In this document: positions 40,337-51,619 of the stretch, piece by piece
Layout of the letters: each line of letters opens with the position of its first letter
Position numbering within the stretch: the first letter of the stretch is position 1
NCBI GenBank assembly: GCA_937625935.1
Contig: OW569369.1
Span: forward strand, 424,900 to 488,899
Direction: 5' to 3'
Length of the DNA stretch: 64,000 bases
DNA from: Tetramitus jugosus
Taxonomy: Eukaryota > Heterolobosea > Eutetramitea > Acrasida > Vahlkampfiidae
Notes under the pieces: model-generated
Database searches by the model: none
What the model saw: the letters and a program-made list of their open reading frames with translations, nothing else
What the model was told of the DNA's origin: nothing
Program-made: the position numbers and the translations under genes

Positions 40337-43300
40337 ATGGAGGTTGATTCTGAGAATGACCTCATCCAAGCCAACAGTTTGATCATGGACGATAGAAAAA
40401 TAGACAAAGAGTTAACGGAATCAATCATTCAGATCATGAATGAAGTACTGTATATAGGGCTTCGGGAAGAAACAGATACAATTGACAACTCTCACGCAAA
40501 ATCGGAGGAAGATGTTTCAACGACCATGAAATTATTGGAGAATATGGAGAAAATGAACGAGAGATTCCACGTATGCCATCTTTTCTTTGACATCGATTAC
40601 ATGTGGCAAGTTGACTTACCACGATTTCTTAACCAATCAGAGTTGTTCGATCGTACGGAAAATCAATGAAGATTTGTCCAATACATTCAAAGGGCGTATT
40701 ACCCATCATCAGGATTGTAAGTGTTTATACAAGGGATTAATCCCACTAGAACATGCAGTTGCTAAAATATAGATTGCTTTGACAGATTCCACAGGTGGCA
40801 GTGTTGAAAGCGATATTGCAGACAGAATTATTGAGACAAAGGAATTTGAATTGTTCTCAGACAGATTGATATCAGAAGTTCGAGATACTGTCGAAGTAAT
40901 CGTGAACTCGAAAATCTCATTAAAATCTTGTCCTGATACTCTACAAGAGGGTTCTCCGTTGACTAGTTCTGAATTCTCTTGGGATAGTTTTGTTCTTCAA
41001 GGAAACTCCTCCGTGTCAGAACCATCAGAACGAAGGAGAATTGCTCACGACTTGGGCGTTACTAATCCTGTAGGAGTGCGTTTGAATGCTATCAAAGAGT
41101 TTGAGAATATGAATGCAGCTGATATAGTTGGGAATGAACACTGGCACTTCATTTTGAAGTGTTTGCATATGGCTCTAGACGACCCGGATCCTCTGGTATC
41201 GTCAAAGGTTCTTCAATTGCATTACGACTTATTCAGAATCTCTCCCTCTGAAGCTACTGTTGAATTGTATTTAAATATTGTCACTCATTTACTCGATGTT
41301 TTTAGTTCGCAGAGCTTGGAATCATTTGCCTTATCCACGAGCGAAGATGATCCAGTTTTTAAAAGATGTTTACCAAAGGTAAGTAGTTGTGAGTTTGAGT
41401 GATTAAGATGCAATTTTCTTCTAATGTTTCGATTTTAGTTTCGCTTGCTATCCAATTTGATGAGGGAACTACCGAAGCACTGGATCCAGTATGATGATTC
41501 CTTACTTGATGCACTGTTTAACACGACATTTCAGCTGTTTGATCTCAATTTATCGATACTAAATAGCCAGTTGCCATTGCTATCATCACCTTTTGCATAC
41601 ATATCCCTCATAGATCGAGATTGTACATGGTTCCAACACTGGATGAGAAAATCGTGGGCTAGAAAAGCCATCGGAACTAGTATTTCCAAGACAAATCTTA
41701 CGAGGAAGTTAATCCATGTTCTAATGTCTCATGTGGAGGAGGATTCGGAATCAAGCACGCTTGATGGTTATTCCCGAATCAAAGAGGGAATGTTCCCTCA
41801 CTTTCTTAGTTCGTGTGAAAATACGAGATCTAGATGCATGGATCAAGTCAGCGTACACCTGTACATCCATTCGCTTGTCCTCCTCGGTAACCTTCCTCTT
41901 TATGCCGAAACTATTGCAGCCACCACCTTCAATTCATTGGGTACATATTCCTACTATTATTGTTGTGATCAGAACCTGAATTGTTAACAACTCGTTTTAA
42001 TAGATATTGTGAAAAATGGACTCTGTGTTCTTTTTCAGATAATGGATGGGTCTTGCAAAATCGAAGACAGTGAAACTTTCAATCGCTTAATGACAACTCT
42101 GGAAACTATTCTAATGGATAACCTACAACGGATAACTGATACTCAGATAATTAACATGTTAATCGCTCCCTTTCATTACTTGTGCTTACTTGAAGGCTCA
42201 TTGTCGAATCGACTCAACTCAAGATCAGCCCATGCAATTAGATCGTCCTTGAACATCATAGCATCAGTACTTGGTAGTGTAATGGAGAGTAGTACAAGGG
42301 CACAGGGGGTTTTAAGCTGTTTTCAGACGATGGATTCAAGTCAGGAAGCTCTCTCTTCCTTGATGATGTTTTTCAGTCTTCTATTCTCTGAACAAAGCAA
42401 TAGTGTCAACTCACTGATTACATCCGATTGCCTTCCTTTCAAGAAATTGTTTTTCGAGATCATGCGCCATTCGAAACTTCTGGAAATCACTGACTCTCTG
42501 AAAGGGGTTGTTCCTAGTTTGGTTAATCATTCTTGGGGCGAAGGTTGGTAATCTCCTTTCTTTCTCTGTCCAGAGACAACAACTCTAACAGACCACTTTT
42601 ATAGATCTTCTTCTTGGATTCTCTTGTCATGTGGATGGATTGCATGTATTAAGCGAAAGTCAATGCCTATCCAGAGTGGCTCACCAACTACTGAAGAGAT
42701 TAAAACGAAATAATGGAACTCAATTTTGTTTTACTATTTCTCAACTCTCAGTGTTCGATGAGTCTGTAGAGGCTGTCACGAGAAATGAATGGTACTGTAA
42801 TCAATTGTTCGAATACTTGGTTAGGCCAACTATTTCATGGGAACCCTTCCAACTCGAAGATACATTTGCTGAGGATACCGATTATCTTCTCGTAGCGTTT
42901 GCTTCACCATCCTCATTATTGTCATCTCCATCGTTGCATCCGTTTGTCAAACAACTGAAGAGTATACTTCAATACATTTCCAAAATAGAGCGTTCTTGCG
43001 AGGAGGCAACTTGGGCTCCTATAGAGATTAAATGCCTCAATATTGTGGAGTTTTTAACGACGCACTTGAACCACTTTGTTCAACTAGAAGATCATTTTCA
43101 ACTAATCACCATGATTGAAGCTATGCAGGAGAGTCATAGCACCTATTTGGACGAAGCGGGATACTTGAGAACGACTATTCTCGATCGTTCTAATCTCACC
43201 GAAGAAGACATTGATATACAAAAGGCGGAGGATATCGATTCTATCGTCCTAGCTTTGAGACTTGAGTTAACCAATAGGGAGTGGATAATCCCAAATCAAA

Positions 43301-44154
43301 GCACATTAACGCAACTGTTATCTGAGCAAAACAACAGGGAGAGAACGCACTTATTAACGCTTCTTAGCGATACAACTGATGGGGTATTCCTCAGAGTTCC
43401 GAACCAAAGAATGAAACTAGAAGAAGTTCGAGTCGAAAATGGATCAGATGTCATTGACCAGGAGTTTAGTTCGACAGCCGTTGATATTTTGGTCAAGTAC
43501 CTAAGAAATCTTGGGTTGAACAATTCTGTCACTGAGGATTCATTCTTCTCATTTCTCAAGCATTCATCACAGCTTCTTTCTTCAACAAGTTTGAATGAGT
43601 TTGATTGGTTTGCGTCCTTTGTGTACTTATTCTGTCAATGTGATAGATCAAAAGCTTCTGCTTTGCTTAAGAATGTGTTAAACATTCCAGAGAGTTGTTT
43701 TATGTGGTTCAGCAGAGGAAACAAGAGAGCCGAAGGAATTCATCCTGTTAATGTGATTGCTAAATGTGCAGATTATCTTCTTCAGACATACTACGAATGC
43801 TGTTCCAATATGTTGAAACTTCGAGGAATAAGTGTGTTGGTTCTGGTTCATCGATGGTTGCAGCAATTTTTCATTGGATACTTAACTTTGATCGATACTT
43901 CTCTGATTTTCACGATTGTTCTCTCTCTTGGAATAGACTATCTCGTGTACTTTGTGACCATTCTCGTGAAGGAGTTGGCTACTTCTGCTCGAGAGGATGT
44001 GATGGTAGAGGAGCTCAGACTCTCGAGCTGGATTCCTTTTCTGAGGGGGCAATTGCCCTTCTCATTCTCAAGCAAGCACTTGAACGAGATGAAGGCACTT
44101 GAAAAGCAAAACAGGACTCGTGTAATGAAAATTTTACAAGATTTTATAGCCTAG
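40337..44154 (+). CDS. TBC1D32: TBC1D32 / Broad-minded homologue (six exons)
   Basis: Exons 40337-40570, 40641-40716, 40786-41378, 41439-41940, 42004-42543 and 42605-44154; introns 60-70 bp; total 1164 aa, close to the family's roughly 1250. All junctions keep frame and join family-like sequence, such as SSEFSWDSFVLQGNSSVSEPS, LGVTNPVGVRLNAI, DIVKNGLCVLFQIMDG and LLLGFSCHVDGLHVLS. The C-terminus (RWLQQFFIGYLTLID...LGIDYLVYFV) is the degenerate TBC segment. By family it is a ciliary regulator acting with CCRK/ICK kinases in axoneme and turnover control. The last stop shares CTAG with the opposing copine stop. Confidence 0.85.
44151..44154. other. Shared CTAG: overlapping stop codons of convergent genes
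   Basis: TAG of TBC1D32 at 44152-44154 (+) and TAG of the copine at 44151-44153 (-) lie in one CTAG palindrome. Confidence 0.9.
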
Positions 44155-46574
44155 TCTCTGGTTCCTATTTTGTACTGGGGTATTCTTGGAGAATCTTGAG
44201 GAGCTAAGGGAGGTGCAGTAGTGTGTGTAGGAGTGGAAGGAGAGATCGATATCTCATCTACAATATTGGGCGGTGATTGACGATGAGGAGCGTAGTCTGG
44301 TCCGACCGCAGGGCCATATTGTTTCTGGCTTGCTATCACTGCAGATTGGTTATGTGACAGCTGTCTCTCCTGTGGCACAGGATGAGTGGTGCTAGCAGAT
44401 GATAAATGATTGACAAACATGACTCCATATGCAGCTGAGCGCCATCGAGCTTGAGCATCATTTGATGTTTGGTTCATGTCCATCGGTTGTTGTGGTTGTT
44501 GTTGTTGTTGTTGATGATGGGGAGCTTGATAAGGAGCTTGATATGGCGCCTGGTACTGAGGAGGATATGGTTGGTTGTATGGAGGCGGCGGTTGCTGGTG
44601 AGGCGCGTACATATTCTGATGAGGTAGATGTTGGGGTGGTGGTGGACCTTGATACATAGGGTGAGGCTGTTGAGACATATGATATGGAGGTTGCTGAGGC
44701 ATTGGGTGATGCACTGGTGATTGATTCGGCATGTGTCCCGAGAATTCTAGCGGGCTAGGTTGAATTGGTGCATTCGGCCTCACTTTGTTCTTGATCATGT
44801 AAGATAAAAACTGCTCTGGTACTTCGCGTAAAACCTCTTCTGCTAGTAAAGATGCAGGTCCATTCTGGAAATTACGGAACGGAACAAATTGAACATTGTC
44901 CCTGGTCTGCTTCCTTCCTCTCGACATGAGAGGATTGTCATCAGCGTCCAGAATATCCATCTTTGAAAAGTCAGCACCACCAACTCCCACGATAATAATG
45001 GAGAGAGGAAGGTCACTTGATTCGACAATCTCATGAATCGTATTATCCATATCCGTAATCTCTCCATCAGTAATTATCAATAAAATATAGTATGATGTCT
45101 CAGCGTTTTTGCGTGCTTCGTTCGCCGTAACATTAATAATGGGCGCAAAGTTTGTTGGGCCATGAAGTGTGATTTGAGACAGAGAATGTTGATAGGCTTG
45201 CAATATGCCCTGGACTCCATACACCTCGGGAGCTTGCCAATTAAAGTTAATTGGGAAACAGTGAGACACGTGATACTGTGGTGGAATCTTGGCTCCGAAT
45301 CCATACACTGGATACATCTTATCACTATCATAATGTGTTAAAATATTGCCTACAGAATAGATGGCTCGCTGATAACTGTTCATTGATGTACGGTTCGGAT
45401 CAGTGTAGTGCAGTGTGTTGGGCTGTCTCGGATCACCATTGCTGGCTGTAAAATCGATAGCAACCACTAGATTAATGTCATATCCACCGCGTATATAGTC
45501 CAGGAATGAAAAAACCTTCTCTACGGAAATGTTCTCGAGTTTGATCGTGCCCGAGTTGGTGTACTTTGATCCCTTCTTCTTCTGCTTCTTCGGATTGATG
45601 AGATCAAAGGAGGAACCTGTGCCACTATGCAATAGCTCTTTCAATGAAACATTGACATGTCCAATAAACTTGTGCTTTCCGCTCTTCTTGTGATCAAACA
45701 CCTCAATTTTTAGTGAACGTAAATGATCTCCATTGCACAGCTTTTGAACACTGACTGTAAAAGGTTTCCATGTACAATTCAACGTTCTCTTGTGGTGCTC
45801 CGATTTGAACACTGGCTGATAGTGACCATCTTCGTTGGAGCGACTAATGACAAGAAATGGATCCGACTTACCAAACCAATCCTTCTTGTCCAAGTTGGCG
45901 GAAGATATTTGAAGATGGACCAAATCGTTCACACCATCCACTTCCTCTGCTCTAATGTGAATGAAACCACGTATCTTGTTTGGATTTCTAGGAATAACCA
46001 ATTTTCGTGAGATGCTGCTGCCTCGGGCACCTACAATCTCGCCCAGTGAACACTCCATCTCACCAATCAAATCTTGATCCTCGACACGAGTACTGCTCTT
46101 GTTGTCAATGTCGACTACAACGAAACGTAAGGCTTGGTTTGCTATATAGATGGACAGCACAATGAATAAATAAACCACCATATATAGTCAGAGTGAGTGA
46201 GTGAGCAATCATCATCATCATCATCATCATATTTTGTTTGAACAAGGCAATGGAAACTACATACTCTCAAATCGATAATTCAGTATGAATGTCTTGACGA
46301 ATTTTGGGTTCAAATTATCCCATATAATTTCTGTTCGTCCAATTTCACTCCAAACATATTCTGGTTGTTGCTGGATGGTTGAAGATTTGGATTTGCTAGA
46401 TGATGATTTACTGTTATTGTTATTCGGAGCATTGTGGGTAGCGACTATTCGTGTGTACATGATGATTTGTGGATCGCTCTTGCTCAAGATGTCAAGATTC
46501 ACGAGATTTGAGCATGAGAGAGAAAGCTCAACTTTGCTTGTGATGTCGTCTTCATTTGATATACCTTGATCCAT
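44151..46574 (-). CDS. Copine (two C2 domains, vWA domain, Pro/Gln-rich tail)
   Basis: Exons 46574-46265 and 46141-44151; a 123-bp intron (GTATGT...TATATAG) splits C2A and restores YRFETNQALRFVVVDID. Total 766 aa, longer than the usual 530-580. C2A occupies about 1-150 with a Ser/Asn insert, C2B about 165-300 with SANLDKKDWFGKSDPF, and the vWA/copine domain about 315-545 with the MIDAS-like DFTASNGD and VGVGGADF. Copines bind membranes in response to calcium. The extra tail (about 560-766) is rich in Pro, Gln, His and Tyr with PPYNQPYPPQYQAPYQ-like repeats. The intron contains an ATC trinucleotide run. Confidence 0.9.
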
Positions 46575-46739
46575 GATTTGTATGTGCTTTGTCCTTTTGA
46601 CTCAGTTATTTTCGTGTCTGACTGCTTGGTTGGTGTTGTGTGCGTCAGTTCTTTTTTGTGTCTGGAAGAGAAGCCGAAAAGGACTTGCGCCGAAATCTTT
46701 TGCGGAACGAACAAACCCCGACCTAAATTTTTTGTTTAT

Positions 46740-49010
46740 TTATAGCGTGTGTAAGAACTGGTAGGTCGATTTTAGAAGTTGACAGTCATCCAACGGCTCC
46801 AGAAAGATAAATATCTGTTCGATTACGGTGTTCCAATCTTCTCTCTCCTTGAGATATTCCCGTCGGATGATATTGTCATCTGACGAATTGGTGCTTACGA
46901 GATGAAGAAATGCTTGCAACATTCGATATCGTTCATCATTGTCATCCACAGACAACATGATGGCCTGTGCTCCAAAGGAGAAAAATGTTTGATTCAACAA
47001 TCCACAGTCGTCTTCAATCAAACACAACTCCAAATAGAGGAAAAGCAAGGTGGATGCTACTGTAGGATGTTCAGCATGATTGGTCATCACAGTTGCAAAA
47101 TTAGTGACAAATGTAGTCCAGTCGATAGATTCAATGAGTTCTTTCTTTTCGTGTGTTGAAAGCTTCATCAGTCGTAGCAACACTGCAAAGCTCCATAGTA
47201 CGTTATTTTTTGCTTCATCCACAATCACAACGTCTGTGTGTGCAGATATGATTTGTTCTGATTTCTTAAACAACTCAATTGTGTACTCCATCAGCGATTG
47301 CCCTGGATTGAGTAAGACATCAACCATGTTAGCTTTGTGCAACGCACCTCTCATAACATACGATACTTGCTTTAGATCTTCATTATTCATAGATCTATTC
47401 GTTATTTCTCGGATGCTGTACTTGGGATGATTGACAATGTAGTGTTTGAGAACGTGATTGCATTCGAAGGCAGAACTCAAAAAATCGATGGCAGCTCTCA
47501 CTACTTCAAGCTCATCGTCACTCGATTCATCAGTCGTCTTTTCTCTTTTTGACTCCAAATCACTTTCCGTCAAAAGCTTCATTGATTCATCGACTGTAAC
47601 TCTTATCATCTTCATATCGTACTCCTCTGAAAAGTCATCACAGAATGTGGCGACATTCGTGTAAATAGTATGCCAAAATGTCTTATCAGTTATAAAAGTC
47701 TCTATCCAATGAGAAAAGTTGGTATCAATCCATTCAAGTTTTTCTGTAGGAGTTCGTACCTGCAAGAGTGCCCGTGAAACATTAGTTAGCAATGTGAAAG
47801 TTTCATCTACGTTTGCTTGCGATTCACCACTGGGATCTAACTCTTCTTTAGTAATCTCAAACGCAGGAGTAATTGTATCCATCATATTTTGAAAGCATTG
47901 GGGCGCATCAGTTGCAAAAATAGAAACACCATAGCGACTCACATGATCGTTAAGTGTTGCAAGGGCTTGCTGACGTAAGAGCGTCGAATTTTTCTCCTTA
48001 CAAAACTCACAGATTCGATTGACAATCCTCTGAGAAAGTTGATTCGTGGATATATCATTAAACAGACCGAAAGCATGATCCACAACAGCACAGCAAGCCT
48101 CCTTGCACGTTGTTGGCAATGTTTCTTCGCAAATCAATTGTGTGAATTGTTCCCAAAAATGAGGAAAAAGGTGGGCGAGGAAATTGACAGTGGCACATAG
48201 GAGTGAAATGATCGCCTCCATTTCTAGTTCGTTCATGTTTCGGTAGTTGTCAAACAATTTCTGAGCGAGTGGTGTCATCCACGTGAACAGCTCATCTCTC
48301 CAAGTACTCTCAGCCAGGACTTCGATCATTTGAATGGACGCAGTTTTAATGCTATGTTGTTCGGAAGTGATTGGCAGTGACAAGCATTTGGTTCGCTCCT
48401 TGGTTCTCCTAATGCATTGATCAAACAAGATTCCCAAGATGGATTGAAGTCTAGCTTGAATCATATTCATTTTCGAGTTAGAATCTTCTTCTCCATCCTC
48501 AACATCAACCCAGAAAGGATTCATAATTCTTCCAAAGTGCAAAAGAGCGGTAGCCTTCAAGTTGCACATCTCCAAGTTGCCTTCCGTTAATTGAAAACAA
48601 CGAATCAAGTAGTCCAGATACAATGGAGTGTACTTGGATGGTACTTTTACATAACTATGATTCAGAACACGCGTTACGAACAGTGTTTGGAATTCGTAAT
48701 CACCTTCAAATAGTTGATATTGCCACGATGTTTGAGTGTGTGTTGGCACTGCTACATCAGTGGTGCATGAGGCACACCAATGATTGAAAAAGATGTTTAG
48801 ATATTCTTCAAAAAAGGGTTTTGAACGTCTGGATTCGAAAAAATGGGACTGCTCATGGTTCAATAGAGATTTGATCAACTTGATGAGTGATTCACTTGAT
48901 GAAGATGACTCCACTTGTTCTGTAATATCGAGTGAGTGAGGGAGATGAGGTTTAATTCTCAATAGAAAGTCTTTCATCTCTTCCACATCTTGTTGTTCTC
49001 TGTTGGTCAT
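46740..49010 (-). CDS. Helical-repeat (HEAT/ARM-like) protein
   Basis: A 756-aa protein with no recognised domain. The whole length is helix-rich, with pairs such as AVVDHAFGLFNDIS, RIVNRICEFCKEKNSTLLRQQALATLNDHV and LELCLIEDDCGLL that resemble HEAT/armadillo scaffolds such as importin-like or regulatory-subunit proteins. N-terminal Ser run near residue 35. The ORF has no intron and ends 166 bp from the copine start region. Possible adaptor or nuclear-transport-like protein; this is a fold-level guess only. Confidence 0.65.
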   Translation of the reverse strand: MTNREQQDVEEMKDFLLRIKPHLPHSLDITEQVESSSSSESLIKLIKSLLNHEQSHFFESRRSKPFFEEYLNIFFNHWCASCTTDVAVPTHTQTSWQYQLFEGDYEFQTLFVTRVLNHSYVKVPSKYTPLYLDYLIRCFQLTEGNLEMCNLKATALLHFGRIMNPFWVDVEDGEEDSNSKMNMIQARLQSILGILFDQCIRRTKERTKCLSLPITSEQHSIKTASIQMIEVLAESTWRDELFTWMTPLAQKLFDNYRNMNELEMEAIISLLCATVNFLAHLFPHFWEQFTQLICEETLPTTCKEACCAVVDHAFGLFNDISTNQLSQRIVNRICEFCKEKNSTLLRQQALATLNDHVSRYGVSIFATDAPQCFQNMMDTITPAFEITKEELDPSGESQANVDETFTLLTNVSRALLQVRTPTEKLEWIDTNFSHWIETFITDKTFWHTIYTNVATFCDDFSEEYDMKMIRVTVDESMKLLTESDLESKREKTTDESSDDELEVVRAAIDFLSSAFECNHVLKHYIVNHPKYSIREITNRSMNNEDLKQVSYVMRGALHKANMVDVLLNPGQSLMEYTIELFKKSEQIISAHTDVVIVDEAKNNVLWSFAVLLRLMKLSTHEKKELIESIDWTTFVTNFATVMTNHAEHPTVASTLLFLYLELCLIEDDCGLLNQTFFSFGAQAIMLSVDDNDERYRMLQAFLHLVSTNSSDDNIIRREYLKEREDWNTVIEQIFIFLEPLDDCQLLKSTYQFLHTL

Positions 49011-49092
49011 TTTGTCTTTGTTGTTGTGTGGAATTTGTGCGTTTTGGATTTCGACGTCGAAAAGAAACTGGAACTCAGATTTTTTTTACATC

Positions 49093-49847
49093 TCAAAACA
49101 AATTCAAAACAATTGCAACAAATGTTGCCACGATAAAACTACTGTGGACTATGGTAGCAATCAATCCACCTTCTAATGAACTTTGCATATAAGTAACAGA
49201 CAACATGATATCGTCATCAGAGTACACAGTGTCTTCATCTAATCTTGTTCTTTCAATATTGTGTGAACTGTACGGGGAGAGTAGGCCGATTTGATCGGAC
49301 AGAGTATCGGAGAAGAAGAGTTGACTTGTGAGCACTTCCTTTTCACCATTGAAAATCTTCATATGAATGTGAGTGTCACGACTCACATACCATCCTGGGT
49401 AAATGGTTTCAATGGTGGCAATACCACTCGAGTTGGCGTATTGTTTGCCGCGCAGATATGTCGTGTCATCGGTCTGTGGATTTTGAACGTTGTTGCTTGC
49501 TTCTTCATAGTGACTGTAGATTCCGAGTGCATCACAGGTGGCCAAATCTCAACAATAGCACCAGGGATAGGTTCACAGGTTGTCTTGTTTACAATTGTCA
49601 ATTCCAGTATGACAGGCAGTCCTGATTTACCCTCGGTAATATTCTTCCGGAAGGACATACCACTGACATAGTAAAGTCCTTCCGTTGCGGATGGAGTTGA
49701 GACACATGATGTTGCTGAACCAGTTGACATGCTCAGTGCATAGTTGAGTGAGATGCTTTTAAACTTTGTCCATACTAAGTCCCTAAGGTAATTCACACAC
49801 ATTATAGGATCGGAAGGAAAAGATACCATCACTTTTGTATTCTGCAA
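49093..49847 (-). pseudogene. Intradiol dioxygenase-like gene with one frameshift
   Basis: Two overlapping frames together make one protein. The first (49847 to about 49541) has CVSTPSATEGLYYV and TTCEPIPGAIVEIW; the second (about 49537 to 49093) has CDALGIYSHYEE and TIYPGWYVSRDTHIHMKIF. These are the intradiol ring-cleavage dioxygenase blocks, with iron-ligand Tyr, Tyr and His-x-His all in place. Between the Trp of the first and the Cys of the second are 5 bases where 3 are expected, so the frame is broken at 49537-49541. The C-terminus ends in a hydrophobic stretch typical of a GPI-anchor signal. The N-terminal start is unclear. Could be a pseudogene or an assembly indel. Confidence 0.72.
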
Positions 49848-49980
49848 AAGTCCAGGACTGGAATTCCTTGTCGCGGTCCTGGATTCTCCGTTTCAAAAAC
49901 AGGGACAAAAATAACAACGCATGTGGGATCAGATGATCTGATGGCATCCATCGGAGATAGACTCTCAAAAACTACAAACC

Positions 49981-50981
49981 ATGAGAAGCACACCATCAAA
50001 AATCTTATTGACATTGCTTTTAATACTCTCTGTATGTTTGTTCGTTGATGCGTCTTCCGCAATGAGTAAAAGGGCCATAGTTGTGAATACATGGCCATTC
50101 ACAACGCCACCAACACAGCATGGGAGACTCTGATGATGAAGAGCAACGACAATCAAGGATTTGCAGCGCTGGATGCGATTGAATGTGGAGTTCATCAGTG
50201 TGAGCGAGAGCAGTGTGATCATTCTGTTGGCTGGGGTGGTTCTCCTGATGAAAATGGCCATTCGAGTTTAGATGCATTGATCATGTGTGGCAAAACGAGA
50301 AGAGTAGGCGCAGTTGCCAATTTGAAAAATATAAAAGCTGCCATAAAGGTAGCACGGAGAGTAATGGATGACACTTATCATTCAATGTTGGTAGGAGAGG
50401 ATGCCACAGTTTTTGCTGAACAAGTTGGTTTCAAACGTGAAGATATCAGTAGTGATTTCTCGAGACAATTGTACGATCAATGGATCGCCAATAATCGAAC
50501 ACCCAACTATTGGCGCAAATCAAATGCGTATAAACCTGTAGGACATGACACTATTGGAATGATCGTTATTGATGATCACTTGAATGTTGCATGTGGCTCT
50601 AGTACGAATGGACTGTCATTCAGGATACCTGGTAGAGTTGGAGATTCGCCTCTTGTTGGTTCGGGGGCCTATTGTGAGAATGGTGTCGGTGGATGTTCTG
50701 CCACAGGTAATGGCGACGTTATTCAGAGATTTCTTCCGGCTTTCTATGCAACCATGTTGATGAAACTGAAGGGATTACATCCCAGAGAAGCCAGTTATGA
50801 AGCACTGGCTGAAATTTCACAGTATTATTCTGTAGATGTAGATGCCTATGCTGGATTAGTCTGTGTGAACGTGAGAGGCGAGCATGGGGCTGCTGCAATT
50901 GGTCAATTCGAACACTCTTTCAAATATTCAATGAGAAATTATCACATGAAGGAAGCACAGGTGTTTCCATGGCGAACCTAA
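49981..50981 (+). pseudogene. N4-(beta-N-acetylglucosaminyl)-L-asparaginase (aspartylglucosaminidase), one-base frameshift
   Basis: From ATG 49981 a classic signal peptide (KILLTLLLILSVCLFVDASS) leads into RAIVVNTWPF, the start of the mature lysosomal enzyme. One base appears missing at 50101-50103, after which the second frame continues with NATNTAWETL to the stop. The active-site Thr is in GHDTIGM, preceded by the autocleavage Asp, and substrate-binding GRVGDSPLVGSGAY and CSATGNGD are intact. The enzyme removes Asn-linked GlcNAc in glycoprotein breakdown. The gene is intact except for this indel, so an assembly error is as likely as a real loss. Confidence 0.78.
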
Positions 50982-51619
50982 CACTACGAGACGCTGGGGT
51001 ACTCCCAAGAACTCATGAAACTCAATCCAATGGAATACGAGCAACAACATTGGTACTACTCGGTTGGAGATAGAGTTGAACAAACAGATTTTTGCTCATC
51101 CAAAAGAAATGGATTCGATGCACAAGTTTGAATATGATATTGCAAGCGAGCACATCCATCTTATGGTGATTCCTTGAAGAATGGAGCTAATCCAGAGACC
51201 GTGACATAATAAGACGATGGAGACACCAGAGATAATTCTGTCAAATATACGTGAATAAAAGTATTGGATCAACTCAAATATACAATGATGATGACTTGGA
51301 TTTGATGGAAAAACGATAGCTCTGAGAGGTCATATACATCAATTTCATACTTTTGATATGGACTTTATCCAAGACAGTTCGCAAGCGAGACTAGAGCTCA
51401 CGATAATTGTGATAAACTGGACGGGAGTTCAACACCGGTGCCAGTAAGTGGAACGGTTGGGCAGTAGTCCAAGAGGAACATTCCATGTCAAACTGTCATT
51501 GTATGATTTTGGGTTTTGATGTCGGGCCGGGAATTCAAAGAATCAAGCCCAGATTTTACCAATTTCTATTTAGCTTGATACCCTTGATGATTGATCACCA
51601 ACAACAGAACAACACAATC
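50982..51619. other. Intergenic; in-frame reading continues past the upstream stop
   Basis: After the stop of the asparaginase gene, the same frame is open for about 48 more codons (50982-51131, HYETLGYSQELM...) and then closes. This may be chance or an ancestral C-terminal extension. The rest holds no recognised feature up to the BAHD start. Confidence 0.4.

Noticed and set aside
46142-46264. Reading through the copine intron as coding
   Set aside because: The frame from 46265 stops quickly, whereas splicing restores the conserved C2 sequence.
50982-51131. In-frame extension after the asparaginase stop as part of the gene
   Set aside because: The enzyme family ends near the stop; the extra 48 codons lack a family match. 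Kept only as a note.
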